Assembly (NCBI GenBank): GCA_027355725.1
Contig: DAIEHI010000062.1
Coordinates: forward strand, 1 to 40,349
Length of the DNA: 40,349 nucleotides
Source: Acidimicrobiaceae bacterium
Lineage (GTDB): Bacteria > Actinomycetota > Acidimicrobiia > Acidimicrobiales > RAAP-2
Direction: 5' to 3'
Shown here: piece by piece, positions 25,321 through 32,720 of the stretch
Layout: each line of letters starts with the position of its first letter
Numbering within the stretch: the first letter of the stretch is position 1
Position numbers and translations under genes: made by a program
The notes under the pieces: model-generated
Seen by the model: only the letters and a program-made list of their open reading frames with translations
The model's database searches: none
Told to the model about the DNA's origin: nothing

Positions 25321-26178
25321 GTGTTCAGATCATCAGTACTTCGTCGAGCAGTGACTGGTGTCACCGTTACCCTCATGATGGTCACTGGCGTGCCCAGTGC
25401 CAATGCGGGGGCCGCGTCGGTGACGGCGAGTTCTGGCTCCCTCACGGCGCGCTTCACGTACACGGGTAGCTTTCCTCAAGCGAAGAACCCGCGACTGGTG
25501 ATCAGTGAGGCCGGCAAGGTGCTGTACGACGAGCCCGTCTCATCGAAATGGTGTGGCCATCGATGCTGGCCGCTCGCGTTGATCCCTCACGCCAAGGTTC
25601 TCAACGTCGTGCACCTGCAGTCGAGTGGACCAGCGTCGGTGGTGCTCGGTTTGTACAGTGGCGGGGCTCATTGCTGCTCGATCGAGCAGGTGTTCTCGCT
25701 GGGTGCGGGTTCGAGCACGATTGAGAAGGCTGAATACGACTTTGGCGACCCGGGGGTGAGACTTGTCCCCATCGGTCCCGGCGGGAGTTTTGATTTCTTG
25801 ACTGAGAATGACGTCTTCGCCTACGCCTTCACGGACTACGCGGCCTCGGGTATGCCCATCAAGATCCTCAGTTTCTCTCACAATCAATTCAACGACGTCA
25901 CCCGCTCGTTCGCGACTCTCGTCGCGCGAGACGCCACCCGGTGGCTCAAGGCCTTCAATCTCATGGCCCGCAGTCACTATCAAGACTCGGTTGGTCTTGT
26001 GGCCGCGTGGGCAGCTGACGAGGAAATGCTCGGCCACTCGTCGATCGTGAGCTCATTTCTCGCCAAAGAGGCCGCGGCCGGCCACCTCAACAGTGCACTC
26101 AGTCCCGAAGAACCGAGTGGGCACCGTTTTGTAGCCGCGCTGGAGAAATTCCTTCACCGCTACGGCTACCTGAAGTAG
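25321..26178 (+). CDS. Secreted Cys-containing protein of unknown function
   Basis: I do not recognise a characterised family. The product has 285 residues: a basic N-terminus, a hydrophobic segment (about 9-25) and an Ala-rich cleavage site (SANAGAAS), so it is exported. Four cysteines occur in two pairs, WCGHRCW and AHCCSIE, which could form disulfides outside the cell. The phrase SGGAHCC recurs in uncharacterised secreted proteins as I recall them. The second half looks alpha-helical. The start is GTG at 25321 because GGAGG lies 6 nt upstream; the frame opens 12 codons earlier. It lies 104 nt after the FtsX permease and before a strong terminator, so it may belong to the exporter operon. 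Confidence 0.7.
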   Translation: MFRSSVLRRAVTGVTVTLMMVTGVPSANAGAASVTASSGSLTARFTYTGSFPQAKNPRLVISEAGKVLYDEPVSSKWCGHRCWPLALIPHAKVLNVVHLQSSGPASVVLGLYSGGAHCCSIEQVFSLGAGSSTIEKAEYDFGDPGVRLVPIGPGGSFDFLTENDVFAYAFTDYAASGMPIKILSFSHNQFNDVTRSFATLVARDATRWLKAFNLMARSHYQDSVGLVAAWAADEEMLGHSSIVSSFLAKEAAAGHLNSALSPEEPSGHRFVAALEKFLHRYGYLK

Positions 26179-26195
26179 TGCATCGAGCCCTGGAG

Positions 26196-26229
26196 AACAC
26201 CAGCACCGCCCGAGAGCGGTGCTGGTGTT
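26196..26229. terminator. 14-bp perfect stem terminator between convergent genes
   Basis: AACACCAGCACCGC (26196-26209) and GCGGTGCTGGTGTT (26216-26229) are perfectly complementary around a 6-nt loop. A short T-containing stretch (GTCTATTT) follows on the forward strand. It ends the operon reaching the secreted-protein gene and separates it from the convergent exporter gene ending at 26275. Confidence 0.85.
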
Positions 26230-26274
26230 GTCTATTTGGGTGGTCTCGTGGCGAGGGCTGAAGTCACGAGACGA

Positions 26275-27780
26275 CTAGAACTCCCCGGCCATGGCTTCGA
26301 GCATTTCGAAGTCGCCCGCACTGTCGTCTGAACTCGCCTGAGCACGCACGACTTGCTTCGCGGGTGACCAGAGGACGATTGCGGTCACGAGTAGTCCGAG
26401 CAGGGCGAGCACCGAGCCGATGAAGAAGGTCTCTCGATACCCCGCGGCGAGCGACGTCAACGTGCTCTGGCCCTGGGCCATGAGTGTCGTTGACTTGCTC
26501 GTGGCGACCGTGCCGAAGACGGCGAGCGCCGCCGATGACGCGAGCCACATCGATACATTGACAATGCCCGAGGCGAGACCCGCGTCGGCCTTTGGCACAT
26601 CAGCCATCGCAATGGTGAGAAGGGGGACCGCTGACACGCTCATACCAGCGCCGAGGAGCAGGAACGCCGGCAGGATCGAGGTCAGGTACGAAGCGTGTTC
26701 GCCCATGTTCGTCAACATCAAGAGTCCAACGATGACCGCTGACATGCCCGGGATCAAGAGCTTCATTGGACCGTAGCGAAGCAGCAGTCGACTCGTCGCA
26801 CCAAGGGACATCGCGGCCATGACGAGTGTCATGGGCAGGAATGCGATGCCCGTCTTCAGCGGGCCATAGCCAAGGATGCGCTCGAGGTAGAGCGCGCCGA
26901 AGAAGAAGACCGCGAACATCGCCGAGAAGCTCAGACCGCGAACGACACTCGAGGTGCTGAGACTGCGCAATTTAAGGATGCGAAGGGGCATGATGGGTTT
27001 GGCGACCCGGGATTCGACCACGGCGAAGCCGATCATCAGTGCAATGGCGATTCCAGCGAATCCCAAGGTGTGCGATGAGGTCCAACCGTAGGCCGAGGCC
27101 TTCACGATGGCGTAGATGCCCGTGACGAGCGAAGTGGTCATGAGCAGTGAGCCCGCGATGTCGATGCCCTCACGAACGCCCAAGCCCTCGTTCTCGGTGA
27201 TGAGGATCGAGCCGAGCAACAGCGTCAAGAGCCCGATCGGCACGTTGATCACGAAGATCCAGTGCCAGTTGACCGCCTGGGTGAGCACGCCACCGACGAG
27301 CAGGCCAATGGAACCACCACCCACCGCGACGAACATGTACGCACTCATGGCCTTGGCGCGCTCGGCAGGGCCCGCGAACTCAGTGACGATGATCGCGACG
27401 ATCACCGAAGTCGAGACGGCTCCACCGAGACCCTGGAGGAATCGCGCCGCGATCAGCATCCCTTGATTCTGGGCGAGGGCACACGCGAGCGACGACGCGG
27501 TGAAGAGCGCCACGCCGCTTAGAAAGACCTTCTTTCTGCCGAGCAGGTCGCCGAGGCGACCCGCGAGCAGAAGAAAGCTCCCAAAGGCAATGAGGTACGC
27601 GTCAACGACCCACGTGAGATTGGAAGAGGAGAAGTGCAGACTCTTCTGGATCGAGGGCAGCGCGACGTTCACGATTGATGAATCCAGCGCGTTCATTAGC
27701 ATGGCGAGACAGACAACGACGAGCGCGATCCAGCGTCGCCTTTCAGTAATACCTGATGAGGGGTTAGAAGTAATTGGCAT
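26275..27780 (-). CDS. MFS exporter, DHA2 (EmrB/QacA) family, 14 TM
   Basis: This 501-residue membrane protein has the family motif D1 as LDSSIVNVALPS, motif A as GRLGDLLGRKKVF, and motif C in helix 5 (FVAVGGGSIGLLVGG). AGGAAGG lies 8 nt before the ATG. It is divergent from the MarR-family gene at 27861 with an 80-nt AT-rich region between, the usual layout for a MarR-repressed drug exporter. It differs clearly from the DHA2 exporters at 16275 and 30358, so the window carries three separate lineages. Confidence 0.9.
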   Translation of the reverse strand: MPITSNPSSGITERRRWIALVVVCLAMLMNALDSSIVNVALPSIQKSLHFSSSNLTWVVDAYLIAFGSFLLLAGRLGDLLGRKKVFLSGVALFTASSLACALAQNQGMLIAARFLQGLGGAVSTSVIVAIIVTEFAGPAERAKAMSAYMFVAVGGGSIGLLVGGVLTQAVNWHWIFVINVPIGLLTLLLGSILITENEGLGVREGIDIAGSLLMTTSLVTGIYAIVKASAYGWTSSHTLGFAGIAIALMIGFAVVESRVAKPIMPLRILKLRSLSTSSVVRGLSFSAMFAVFFFGALYLERILGYGPLKTGIAFLPMTLVMAAMSLGATSRLLLRYGPMKLLIPGMSAVIVGLLMLTNMGEHASYLTSILPAFLLLGAGMSVSAVPLLTIAMADVPKADAGLASGIVNVSMWLASSAALAVFGTVATSKSTTLMAQGQSTLTSLAAGYRETFFIGSVLALLGLLVTAIVLWSPAKQVVRAQASSDDSAGDFEMLEAMAGEF

Positions 27781-27819
27781 AGACGAAGCCTTCCTATATG
27801 AGGAGTGGAACGACTATCC

Positions 27820-27854
27820 GTGATTTAATATCATCTAGAAAGTCGTATAATCAC
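27820..27854. promoter_or_regulatory. AT-rich divergent control region with TATAAT and inverted repeat
   Basis: A perfect TATAAT (27846-27851) lies 9 nt before the MarR ATG, so the transcript would have almost no leader, and no ribosome binding site is visible. GTGATT (27820-27825) and AATCAC (27849-27854) form a widely spaced inverted repeat overlapping this -10 box. Both could take part in MarR autoregulation and exporter control. No good -35 box is visible. Confidence 0.4.
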
Positions 27855-27860
27855 TATATC

Positions 27861-28355
27861 ATGAATATCTCGGAGTCGCTACCATTACTTGCGATGGATG
27901 AAAATTTGTCCACTGGACCGATCCTGTTGTTGACGCAATTGTCACGTCTCGTCAACCGCAGGAGCACCCCAGAACTCCTCGGCCAAACACTGAAACAGTT
28001 GGCGGCGTTGTCGTTCCTACGCGACTATGACGAGACGACCCAGCAAACGTTGAGCGACGGACTCTGTATTGACGCGAACTACTGCGTCTTGTTGTTGAAC
28101 GAGCTCGAGTCCGAAGACCTCGTCGAGCGTCGCCGCGATCCGAGCGACCGGCGTCGACACATCGTGTCGATGACTGAAGAAGGTCGCAACGCCTTGCACC
28201 AGGCTGAACAAGCTCAACAGAGTCTCGAAGACGAGATCCTCGGGGCGCTCAGCCACGAAGAGCGAGCCACATTGGCGCACTTGTTGAGAAAGGCCATCGA
28301 CGGCCAGACCATCTCGACCCCGCGCAATGCAGACAGCACGACCTCAACGAATTGA
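27861..28355 (+). CDS. MarR-family transcriptional regulator
   Basis: This 164-residue protein has a winged helix-turn-helix. LERRRDPSDRRRHIVSMT-like wording appears here as LVERRRDPSDRRRHIVSMTE (about 101-120), the MarR wing and following beta strand. Preceding helices include YCVLLLNELESEDL. It probably represses the divergent DHA2 exporter. The ATG at 27861 is preceded by TATAAT rather than a ribosome binding site. An upstream in-frame start at 27798 would overlap the control region. It converges on the ParA-type gene with 10 nt between stops. Confidence 0.85.
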   Translation: MNISESLPLLAMDENLSTGPILLLTQLSRLVNRRSTPELLGQTLKQLAALSFLRDYDETTQQTLSDGLCIDANYCVLLLNELESEDLVERRRDPSDRRRHIVSMTEEGRNALHQAEQAQQSLEDEILGALSHEERATLAHLLRKAIDGQTISTPRNADSTTSTN

Positions 28356-28365
28356 CGGCGCAGGG

Positions 28366-28947
28366 TCAGTGTCGAGCGCGTAGGGCCTTTGCGAGGACGG
28401 CGTCGTAGGCGTTCAGCCCCTCGCGACTGAGGCGTGCCTCAGGCCCTGAGGCTATGCCAACGCGTTCGGGGATGACTCCCCACACCGCGACCTTTTGATC
28501 CTTCCACCACTCGAGGGCTGCTTCGAGGTCGTTGGTGCCGAGGCGTGCTGCACAGATCACGACACCACGCGCGACTGAAGGAGGGATCAGCTCAAGGGTT
28601 GCGGCGACTCTCGAGTACTCGACGCCACCGGCTCTCGTTGGGATCACGACGGCGTCGGCGAGGGCGACGAGCGTTTGGGTGATTCGCTCATTGCCCGGCG
28701 GAGTGTCCACGATTGCGAGACCGTCGACGCGTTGCAGAGCCCTTGTGGCAGTGCGCTCTGACGGCGCTTCAATGACCTCGATGCCGTCGATGGGCCATAA
28801 CTCGAGCCACTCAGCACATGATGCTTGGGGGTCACTGTCAATCAGGGTGACGGGTTCGTAACCTCGCTCAACCGCGGCAGCACTGAGATAGATCGAGGTC
28901 GTCGATTTACCGACGCCCCCTTTGAGAGACGTCACGATGATGTTCAT
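28366..28947 (-). CDS. ParA/MinD-type P-loop ATPase, orphan
   Basis: This 193-residue protein has the deviant Walker A motif KGGVGKST (residues 9-16), switch I as LIDSDPQAS, and Walker B as LAIVDTPPG. At 193 residues it is the compact form of ParA with no N-terminal DNA-binding extension. There is no ParB-like gene nearby. It lies 9 nt after the cis-prenyltransferase gene on the same strand, so they are probably co-transcribed. Members of this family position plasmids, chemoreceptors, carboxysomes or cell-envelope machinery; the cargo is unknown here. Confidence 0.85.
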   Translation of the reverse strand: MNIIVTSLKGGVGKSTTSIYLSAAAVERGYEPVTLIDSDPQASCAEWLELWPIDGIEVIEAPSERTATRALQRVDGLAIVDTPPGNERITQTLVALADAVVIPTRAGGVEYSRVAATLELIPPSVARGVVICAARLGTNDLEAALEWWKDQKVAVWGVIPERVGIASGPEARLSREGLNAYDAVLAKALRARH

Positions 28948-28956
28948 AGCCGCATG

Positions 28957-29736
28957 CTAGGCCCCGAAGCGGCGCTCGCGTCGAGTGAAGTCACGCAGCG
29001 CCCTCAACAAGTCGACTCGGCGAAACGCGGGCCAGTAGGGATCGACGAACGCAAACTCCGCAAAGGCCGATTGCCACAGCAAGAATCCCGACAGTCGTGA
29101 CTCGCCGCTCGTTCGAATGACGAGGTCGATGTCGGGCAGGTCAGCCGCGTAGAGGTTGCGCGCGAGACCTTCGGCGTCGATTGATTCGGCGAGGTCGCCC
29201 GGGTCGACGCCGCTCTCGACGAGATCTGTGACGAGGGATCGACACGCGTCCACCACTTCTTGGCGCCCCCCGTAGCAGAGCGCAATGTTCACATCCATTT
29301 GGGGCTCGCCGATCTGGGCGACCTCGTCGACGGCACGCTTGGCCGCCAGGGCCAGCTCGGGGGGTAGCAAGTCGAGACTTCCACTCACTGACAAGGAGAA
29401 GTGCAGACGCTGGGCCAACTGGGGGAGTCGAGTGAACAGGTCGGTGAGGACTGCGAAATAGGGATCGAGCTCGGCGGCCGGTCGGCGCAAGTTCTCAGTC
29501 GACAGCACCCAGGCCGTCACTGCTTTGATGTCGAGTTCGGCGCACCACTGCAGCAATTCCTCCAACTTGGCCATGCCGACTTCGTAACTCTTTTGATATT
29601 CGCCATCGGTGACTTCTCGAGCGAATCGACGATGGCCGTCGAGAATCACGCCAATGTGGCGAGGTAACCCCTCCTTCGGCAATGCATTCGCCAGGCGGTG
29701 TTCGTAGTAGCGATACGCGGAGCGACGAAGAGCCAT
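28957..29736 (-). CDS. cis-Prenyltransferase (UppS / Z-farnesyl diphosphate synthase family)
   Basis: This 259-residue enzyme adds isoprene units in cis to make a lipid carrier or its short precursor. It has the family blocks: DG-x-RR near residue 33, LSTENLRRP, NIALCYGGRQEVVDA, and DLVIRTSGESRLSGFLLWQ with a final WPAFRRVDLLRALRDF. The overall wording is closest, from memory, to mycobacterial Rv1086. Two usually invariant residues in the first motif differ: Asp33-Gly-His35 replaces Asp-Gly-Asn, and Phe38 replaces Trp. A start with GAGGG upstream is good. Confidence 0.88.
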   Translation of the reverse strand: MALRRSAYRYYEHRLANALPKEGLPRHIGVILDGHRRFAREVTDGEYQKSYEVGMAKLEELLQWCAELDIKAVTAWVLSTENLRRPAAELDPYFAVLTDLFTRLPQLAQRLHFSLSVSGSLDLLPPELALAAKRAVDEVAQIGEPQMDVNIALCYGGRQEVVDACRSLVTDLVESGVDPGDLAESIDAEGLARNLYAADLPDIDLVIRTSGESRLSGFLLWQSAFAEFAFVDPYWPAFRRVDLLRALRDFTRRERRFGA

Positions 29737-29849
29737 GATCCCTCAATGCGCGAAGTAGATGTGTGCAAACAAGGCTAGTCCCAGAATGTTTCGAACCGCA
29801 CAATATTGACCGTTTCGAGAAGTAGTTCGCGGAGGGAAGATGATGATAG

Positions 29850-29875
29850 TTAGGTACACTAATTAGGTAACCTAA
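29850..29875. promoter_or_regulatory. Two abutting 13-bp palindromic operator copies upstream of the MarR-exporter operon
   Basis: TTAGGTACACTAA (29850-29862) is followed without a gap by TTAGGTAACCTAA (29863-29875). They differ at two central bases; the second is a perfect 6-1-6 palindrome. The pair ends 15 nt before the MarR ATG at 29891, the ideal place for autoregulation. Each copy is of a size expected for a MarR half-or-full site, and head-to-tail placement suggests two dimers. Confidence 0.75.
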
Positions 29876-29890
29876 CTGAATTGAGCGCGG

Positions 29891-30361
29891 ATGAAATCAA
29901 CCCACACCACAGCGTCGCGTGAACTCGAAGTGGGTGGTGAGCCGATCGTGGAGGAACTGACCGCCACCTTCACTGACGCGGTGGCCCGGCTGTATCGTCG
30001 CCTGCGCGCGGAGCGCGGTGGTGACCAGATGGGTGAGTCCCAACGTTCGGTCCTCAAGGTACTGGTGGGTGAAGGTCCGCGCACCCTTCGAGAATTGAGC
30101 GAGCACGAGCACGTGAAGCCACCTTCGATGAACCAGACCGTGAACTCGCTCGAAGAGGCAGGGCTGCTCGCTCGAACGAGCGATCCGAGCGATGGTCGAA
30201 AGGTCATCATCGCCGCCACCGCCGAGGGCGTCACGCTCATCGAGGAGACCCGTAGGCGGCGAAATGAGTGGTTGAGCCTGCAACTCGACTCATTGAGCGC
30301 CGAGGAGCGACGAACGCTCGAAGCGGCGTCCAAGATCATCGTGCGGATCACGAACTCGTGA
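29891..30361 (+). CDS. MarR-family transcriptional regulator
   Basis: This 156-residue protein has the MarR fold: an N-terminal helical region (ELTATFTDAVARLYRRLRAE), recognition helix PPSMNQTVNSLEEAGL and the wing RTSDPSDGRKVIIAATAEG. The last 4 nt (GTGA) overlap the start of the DHA2 exporter gene, so the two are translationally coupled. Two abutting palindromes lie just upstream. It likely senses a substrate of that exporter. Confidence 0.92.
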   Translation: MKSTHTTASRELEVGGEPIVEELTATFTDAVARLYRRLRAERGGDQMGESQRSVLKVLVGEGPRTLRELSEHEHVKPPSMNQTVNSLEEAGLLARTSDPSDGRKVIIAATAEGVTLIEETRRRRNEWLSLQLDSLSAEERRTLEAASKIIVRITNS

Positions 30362-32076
30362 GCGCCACGACGTTGGTGAACCCGCTCGAAGTGTCACCTC
30401 GCTACAAGTGGCTGGTGCTGACCAACACCACCATCGGCGTGCTGCTCGCGACACTTGATTCGTCGATCATGCTCATCGCCATGCCCGACATCTTTCGCGG
30501 CGTGAAACTCGACCCGCTCGCCTCGGGCAACAGTTTCTATCTGCTGTGGATGATCCTCGGGTTTCTCATCATCAGCAGCGTGCTCGTTGTCAGTCTCGGG
30601 CGTCTCGGTGACATGTTTGGACGCGTCAAGATGTACAACCTCGGCTTCGTTGTCTACACCGCGTCCTCGCTCGTGCTTACCCTCGACCCCCTCACCGGAC
30701 AACCCGGGGCGATGTGGCTGATCATTGGACGCCTGCTGCAAGGTGTGGGGGCGGCGTTCCTGGTCGCCAATGCGGCCGCGATCCTCACCGACGCCTTCCC
30801 CGCGAACCAACGCGGTCTGGCCCTTGGTATCAACAACATCGCCGGCATCAGCGGTTCATTCATCGGACTGATCCTCGGTGGCGTGCTCGGAGCCATCAAC
30901 TGGCGATTCGTGTTCCTCGTGTCAGTGCCCTTCGGTCTGCTTGGCACGGTCTGGTCGTATATCCACCTAAAGGAGCTCGGAGAACGACACGCGGCGAAGA
31001 TCGACTGGGCGGGCAACGTCACCTTTGGGGTCGGACTGGTCCTTGTGATGATCGGCATCACCTACGGCATCGAGCCGGCCAACGGACACTCAATGGGGTG
31101 GACCAGCTTCCCGGTGATCACTGAACTCGGGTTGGGTGCCGCGTTACTGGTCGCGTTCCTCTACCTTGAATCAAAGGCGACCGATCCCATGTTTCGATTG
31201 CCTCTCTTTAAAATCAAGGCCTTCACGTTCGGCACCCTCGCGACCTTTCTCTCTGGTGTGGGCCGCGGTGGACTGATGTTCATTCTGATTATCTGGCTGC
31301 AGGGTATCTGGCTGCCGCTGCACGGCTACAGCTTCGCGCGAACGCCACTGTGGGCGGGCATCCTTATGCTGCCGCTCACCGTAGGTTTCTTGATAGCGGG
31401 GCCCTTGTCGGGGTACCTCTCGGACCAATTCGGAGCTCGGTACCTGGCGACGGGGGGAATGCTCGGCGCCGCGTTCTCATTCGTCTTGCTCATGACGTTG
31501 CCGGTCAACTTTTCGTACTGGGGGTTCGCCGCGATCCTTCTTTTGTCTGGTATCTCAATGGGCGCGTTCGCCTCGCCCAATCGCGCGGCGGTGATGAACA
31601 GCCTTCCCGCTCGAGATCGAGGCGCGGGCGGTGGCATGAATGCGACGTTCCAGAGTTCCGCCCAGGTGCTCTCCATTGGCGTCTTCTTCACGCTGATGAT
31701 CGTCGGACTCTCGACGGCCCTCTCGGTCACGCTGACTCAAGGACTCATTGCGCACGGCATTCCCACGAGCGTTGCTCACCGGATTGGTAACCTCCCGCCA
31801 GTCTCGATTCTCTTCGCCGCGTTCCTCGGCTACAACCCCATCAAGTCACTCGTGGGCACGAAGGCGCTCAGCCACCTCACGGCGACGAACCGCAGTGACC
31901 TGGTTGGTCATTCATACTTCCCCCATCTGATTTCGGCCCCATTCCACTCAGGCCTCACCTCGGCGTTCATCTTTGGCGTCGTGGTGCTCTTGATCGCTGC
32001 GGGGGCGTCATGGTCGAGGGGCGCCAAGTACGTCCACGAAGACAACCGCATCGAAATTCTCGCCGCCGACGATTAA
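30358..32076 (+). CDS. MFS exporter, DHA2 (EmrB/QacA) family, large form
   Basis: This 572-residue membrane protein has LDSSIMLIAMPD in helix 1 (motif D1), motif A as GRLGDMFGRVKMYN, and a motif C region in helix 5 (INNIAGISGSFIGLILGG). A large extra loop lies near the C-terminus (about residues 470-540), making it longer than the other two DHA2 proteins here. The start is GTG at 30358, overlapping the MarR stop. The frame is open 30 codons further upstream inside the MarR gene. The isochorismatase-family gene follows after 30 nt and is probably in the same operon. Confidence 0.9.
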   Translation: MSATTLVNPLEVSPRYKWLVLTNTTIGVLLATLDSSIMLIAMPDIFRGVKLDPLASGNSFYLLWMILGFLIISSVLVVSLGRLGDMFGRVKMYNLGFVVYTASSLVLTLDPLTGQPGAMWLIIGRLLQGVGAAFLVANAAAILTDAFPANQRGLALGINNIAGISGSFIGLILGGVLGAINWRFVFLVSVPFGLLGTVWSYIHLKELGERHAAKIDWAGNVTFGVGLVLVMIGITYGIEPANGHSMGWTSFPVITELGLGAALLVAFLYLESKATDPMFRLPLFKIKAFTFGTLATFLSGVGRGGLMFILIIWLQGIWLPLHGYSFARTPLWAGILMLPLTVGFLIAGPLSGYLSDQFGARYLATGGMLGAAFSFVLLMTLPVNFSYWGFAAILLLSGISMGAFASPNRAAVMNSLPARDRGAGGGMNATFQSSAQVLSIGVFFTLMIVGLSTALSVTLTQGLIAHGIPTSVAHRIGNLPPVSILFAAFLGYNPIKSLVGTKALSHLTATNRSDLVGHSYFPHLISAPFHSGLTSAFIFGVVVLLIAAGASWSRGAKYVHEDNRIEILAADD

Positions 32077-32106
32077 GCCACATCACCGTTCAACTTGGAG
32101 GACACC

Positions 32107-32664
32107 ATGCCAGTAACAGCACTTGACCCAATGACCGCCCTCGTCGTGATCGATCTGCAAAAGGGCATCACCCAGCTGGCGACAGTTCACCCGATGAGCG
32201 ACGTGTTGGACCGGGCCGCAGCCCTCGCGAACGCGTTTCGACAACAGCGACTGCCGGTCGTGTTGGTCAATGTCATTGGTGGTGCGCCCGGTCGCACCGA
32301 GACTGCACGGCCGAGTGGGGAGCGCCCGAGCGACTGGAGCGAGTTGGTCCCAGAGCTCTTGCACCAGAACGATGACATCTTGATCTCAAAATCGACGTGG
32401 GGCGCATTCACGGGCACCGGCCTTGACGAACTGTTGAAGAAGCGTGGCGTGACCAACCTCGTCCTGTGCGGTGTCGCGACGAGCATCGGTGTCGAGTCAA
32501 CGGCGCGCCAGGCCCACGAGCTCGGCTTTAACGTGACCATCGCTCTTGATGCAGTGACCGATCGTGACCTTGACGCTCACCACAACAGCGTCGAGAGGAT
32601 CTTCCCGCGTCTGGGCGAGACGGCAACGACCTCCGAGGTCATCGACCTACTCGTCAGGCGCTGA
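32107..32664 (+). CDS. Isochorismatase-superfamily protein without the catalytic cysteine
   Basis: This 185-residue alpha/beta protein has the catalytic-like Asp16 (VVIDLQKG) and Lys95 (ISKSTWGAF), and the cis-peptide loop CGVATS. Where cysteine hydrolases have the nucleophile, the sequence reads SIGVEST, with Gly128. A cysteine at 121 is one turn away and is not in the nucleophile position. True isochorismatases such as EntB and PhzD also lack the cysteine, as I recall. GGAGG lies 5 nt before the ATG. It follows the exporter and is probably co-expressed with MarR and the exporter, so it could modify the drug or its inducer. Confidence 0.85.
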   Translation: MPVTALDPMTALVVIDLQKGITQLATVHPMSDVLDRAAALANAFRQQRLPVVLVNVIGGAPGRTETARPSGERPSDWSELVPELLHQNDDILISKSTWGAFTGTGLDELLKKRGVTNLVLCGVATSIGVESTARQAHELGFNVTIALDAVTDRDLDAHHNSVERIFPRLGETATTSEVIDLLVRR

Positions 32665-32720
32665 AGGAGTCTCATCAGTCGCCACCCACCAGCCAGGGCT
32701 AAAACGATTGGGACCACTCG

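Noticed and set aside
30268..30357. N-terminal extension of the large DHA2 exporter
   Set aside because: It lies inside the MarR gene in another frame; the GTG overlapping the MarR stop is the typical coupled start.
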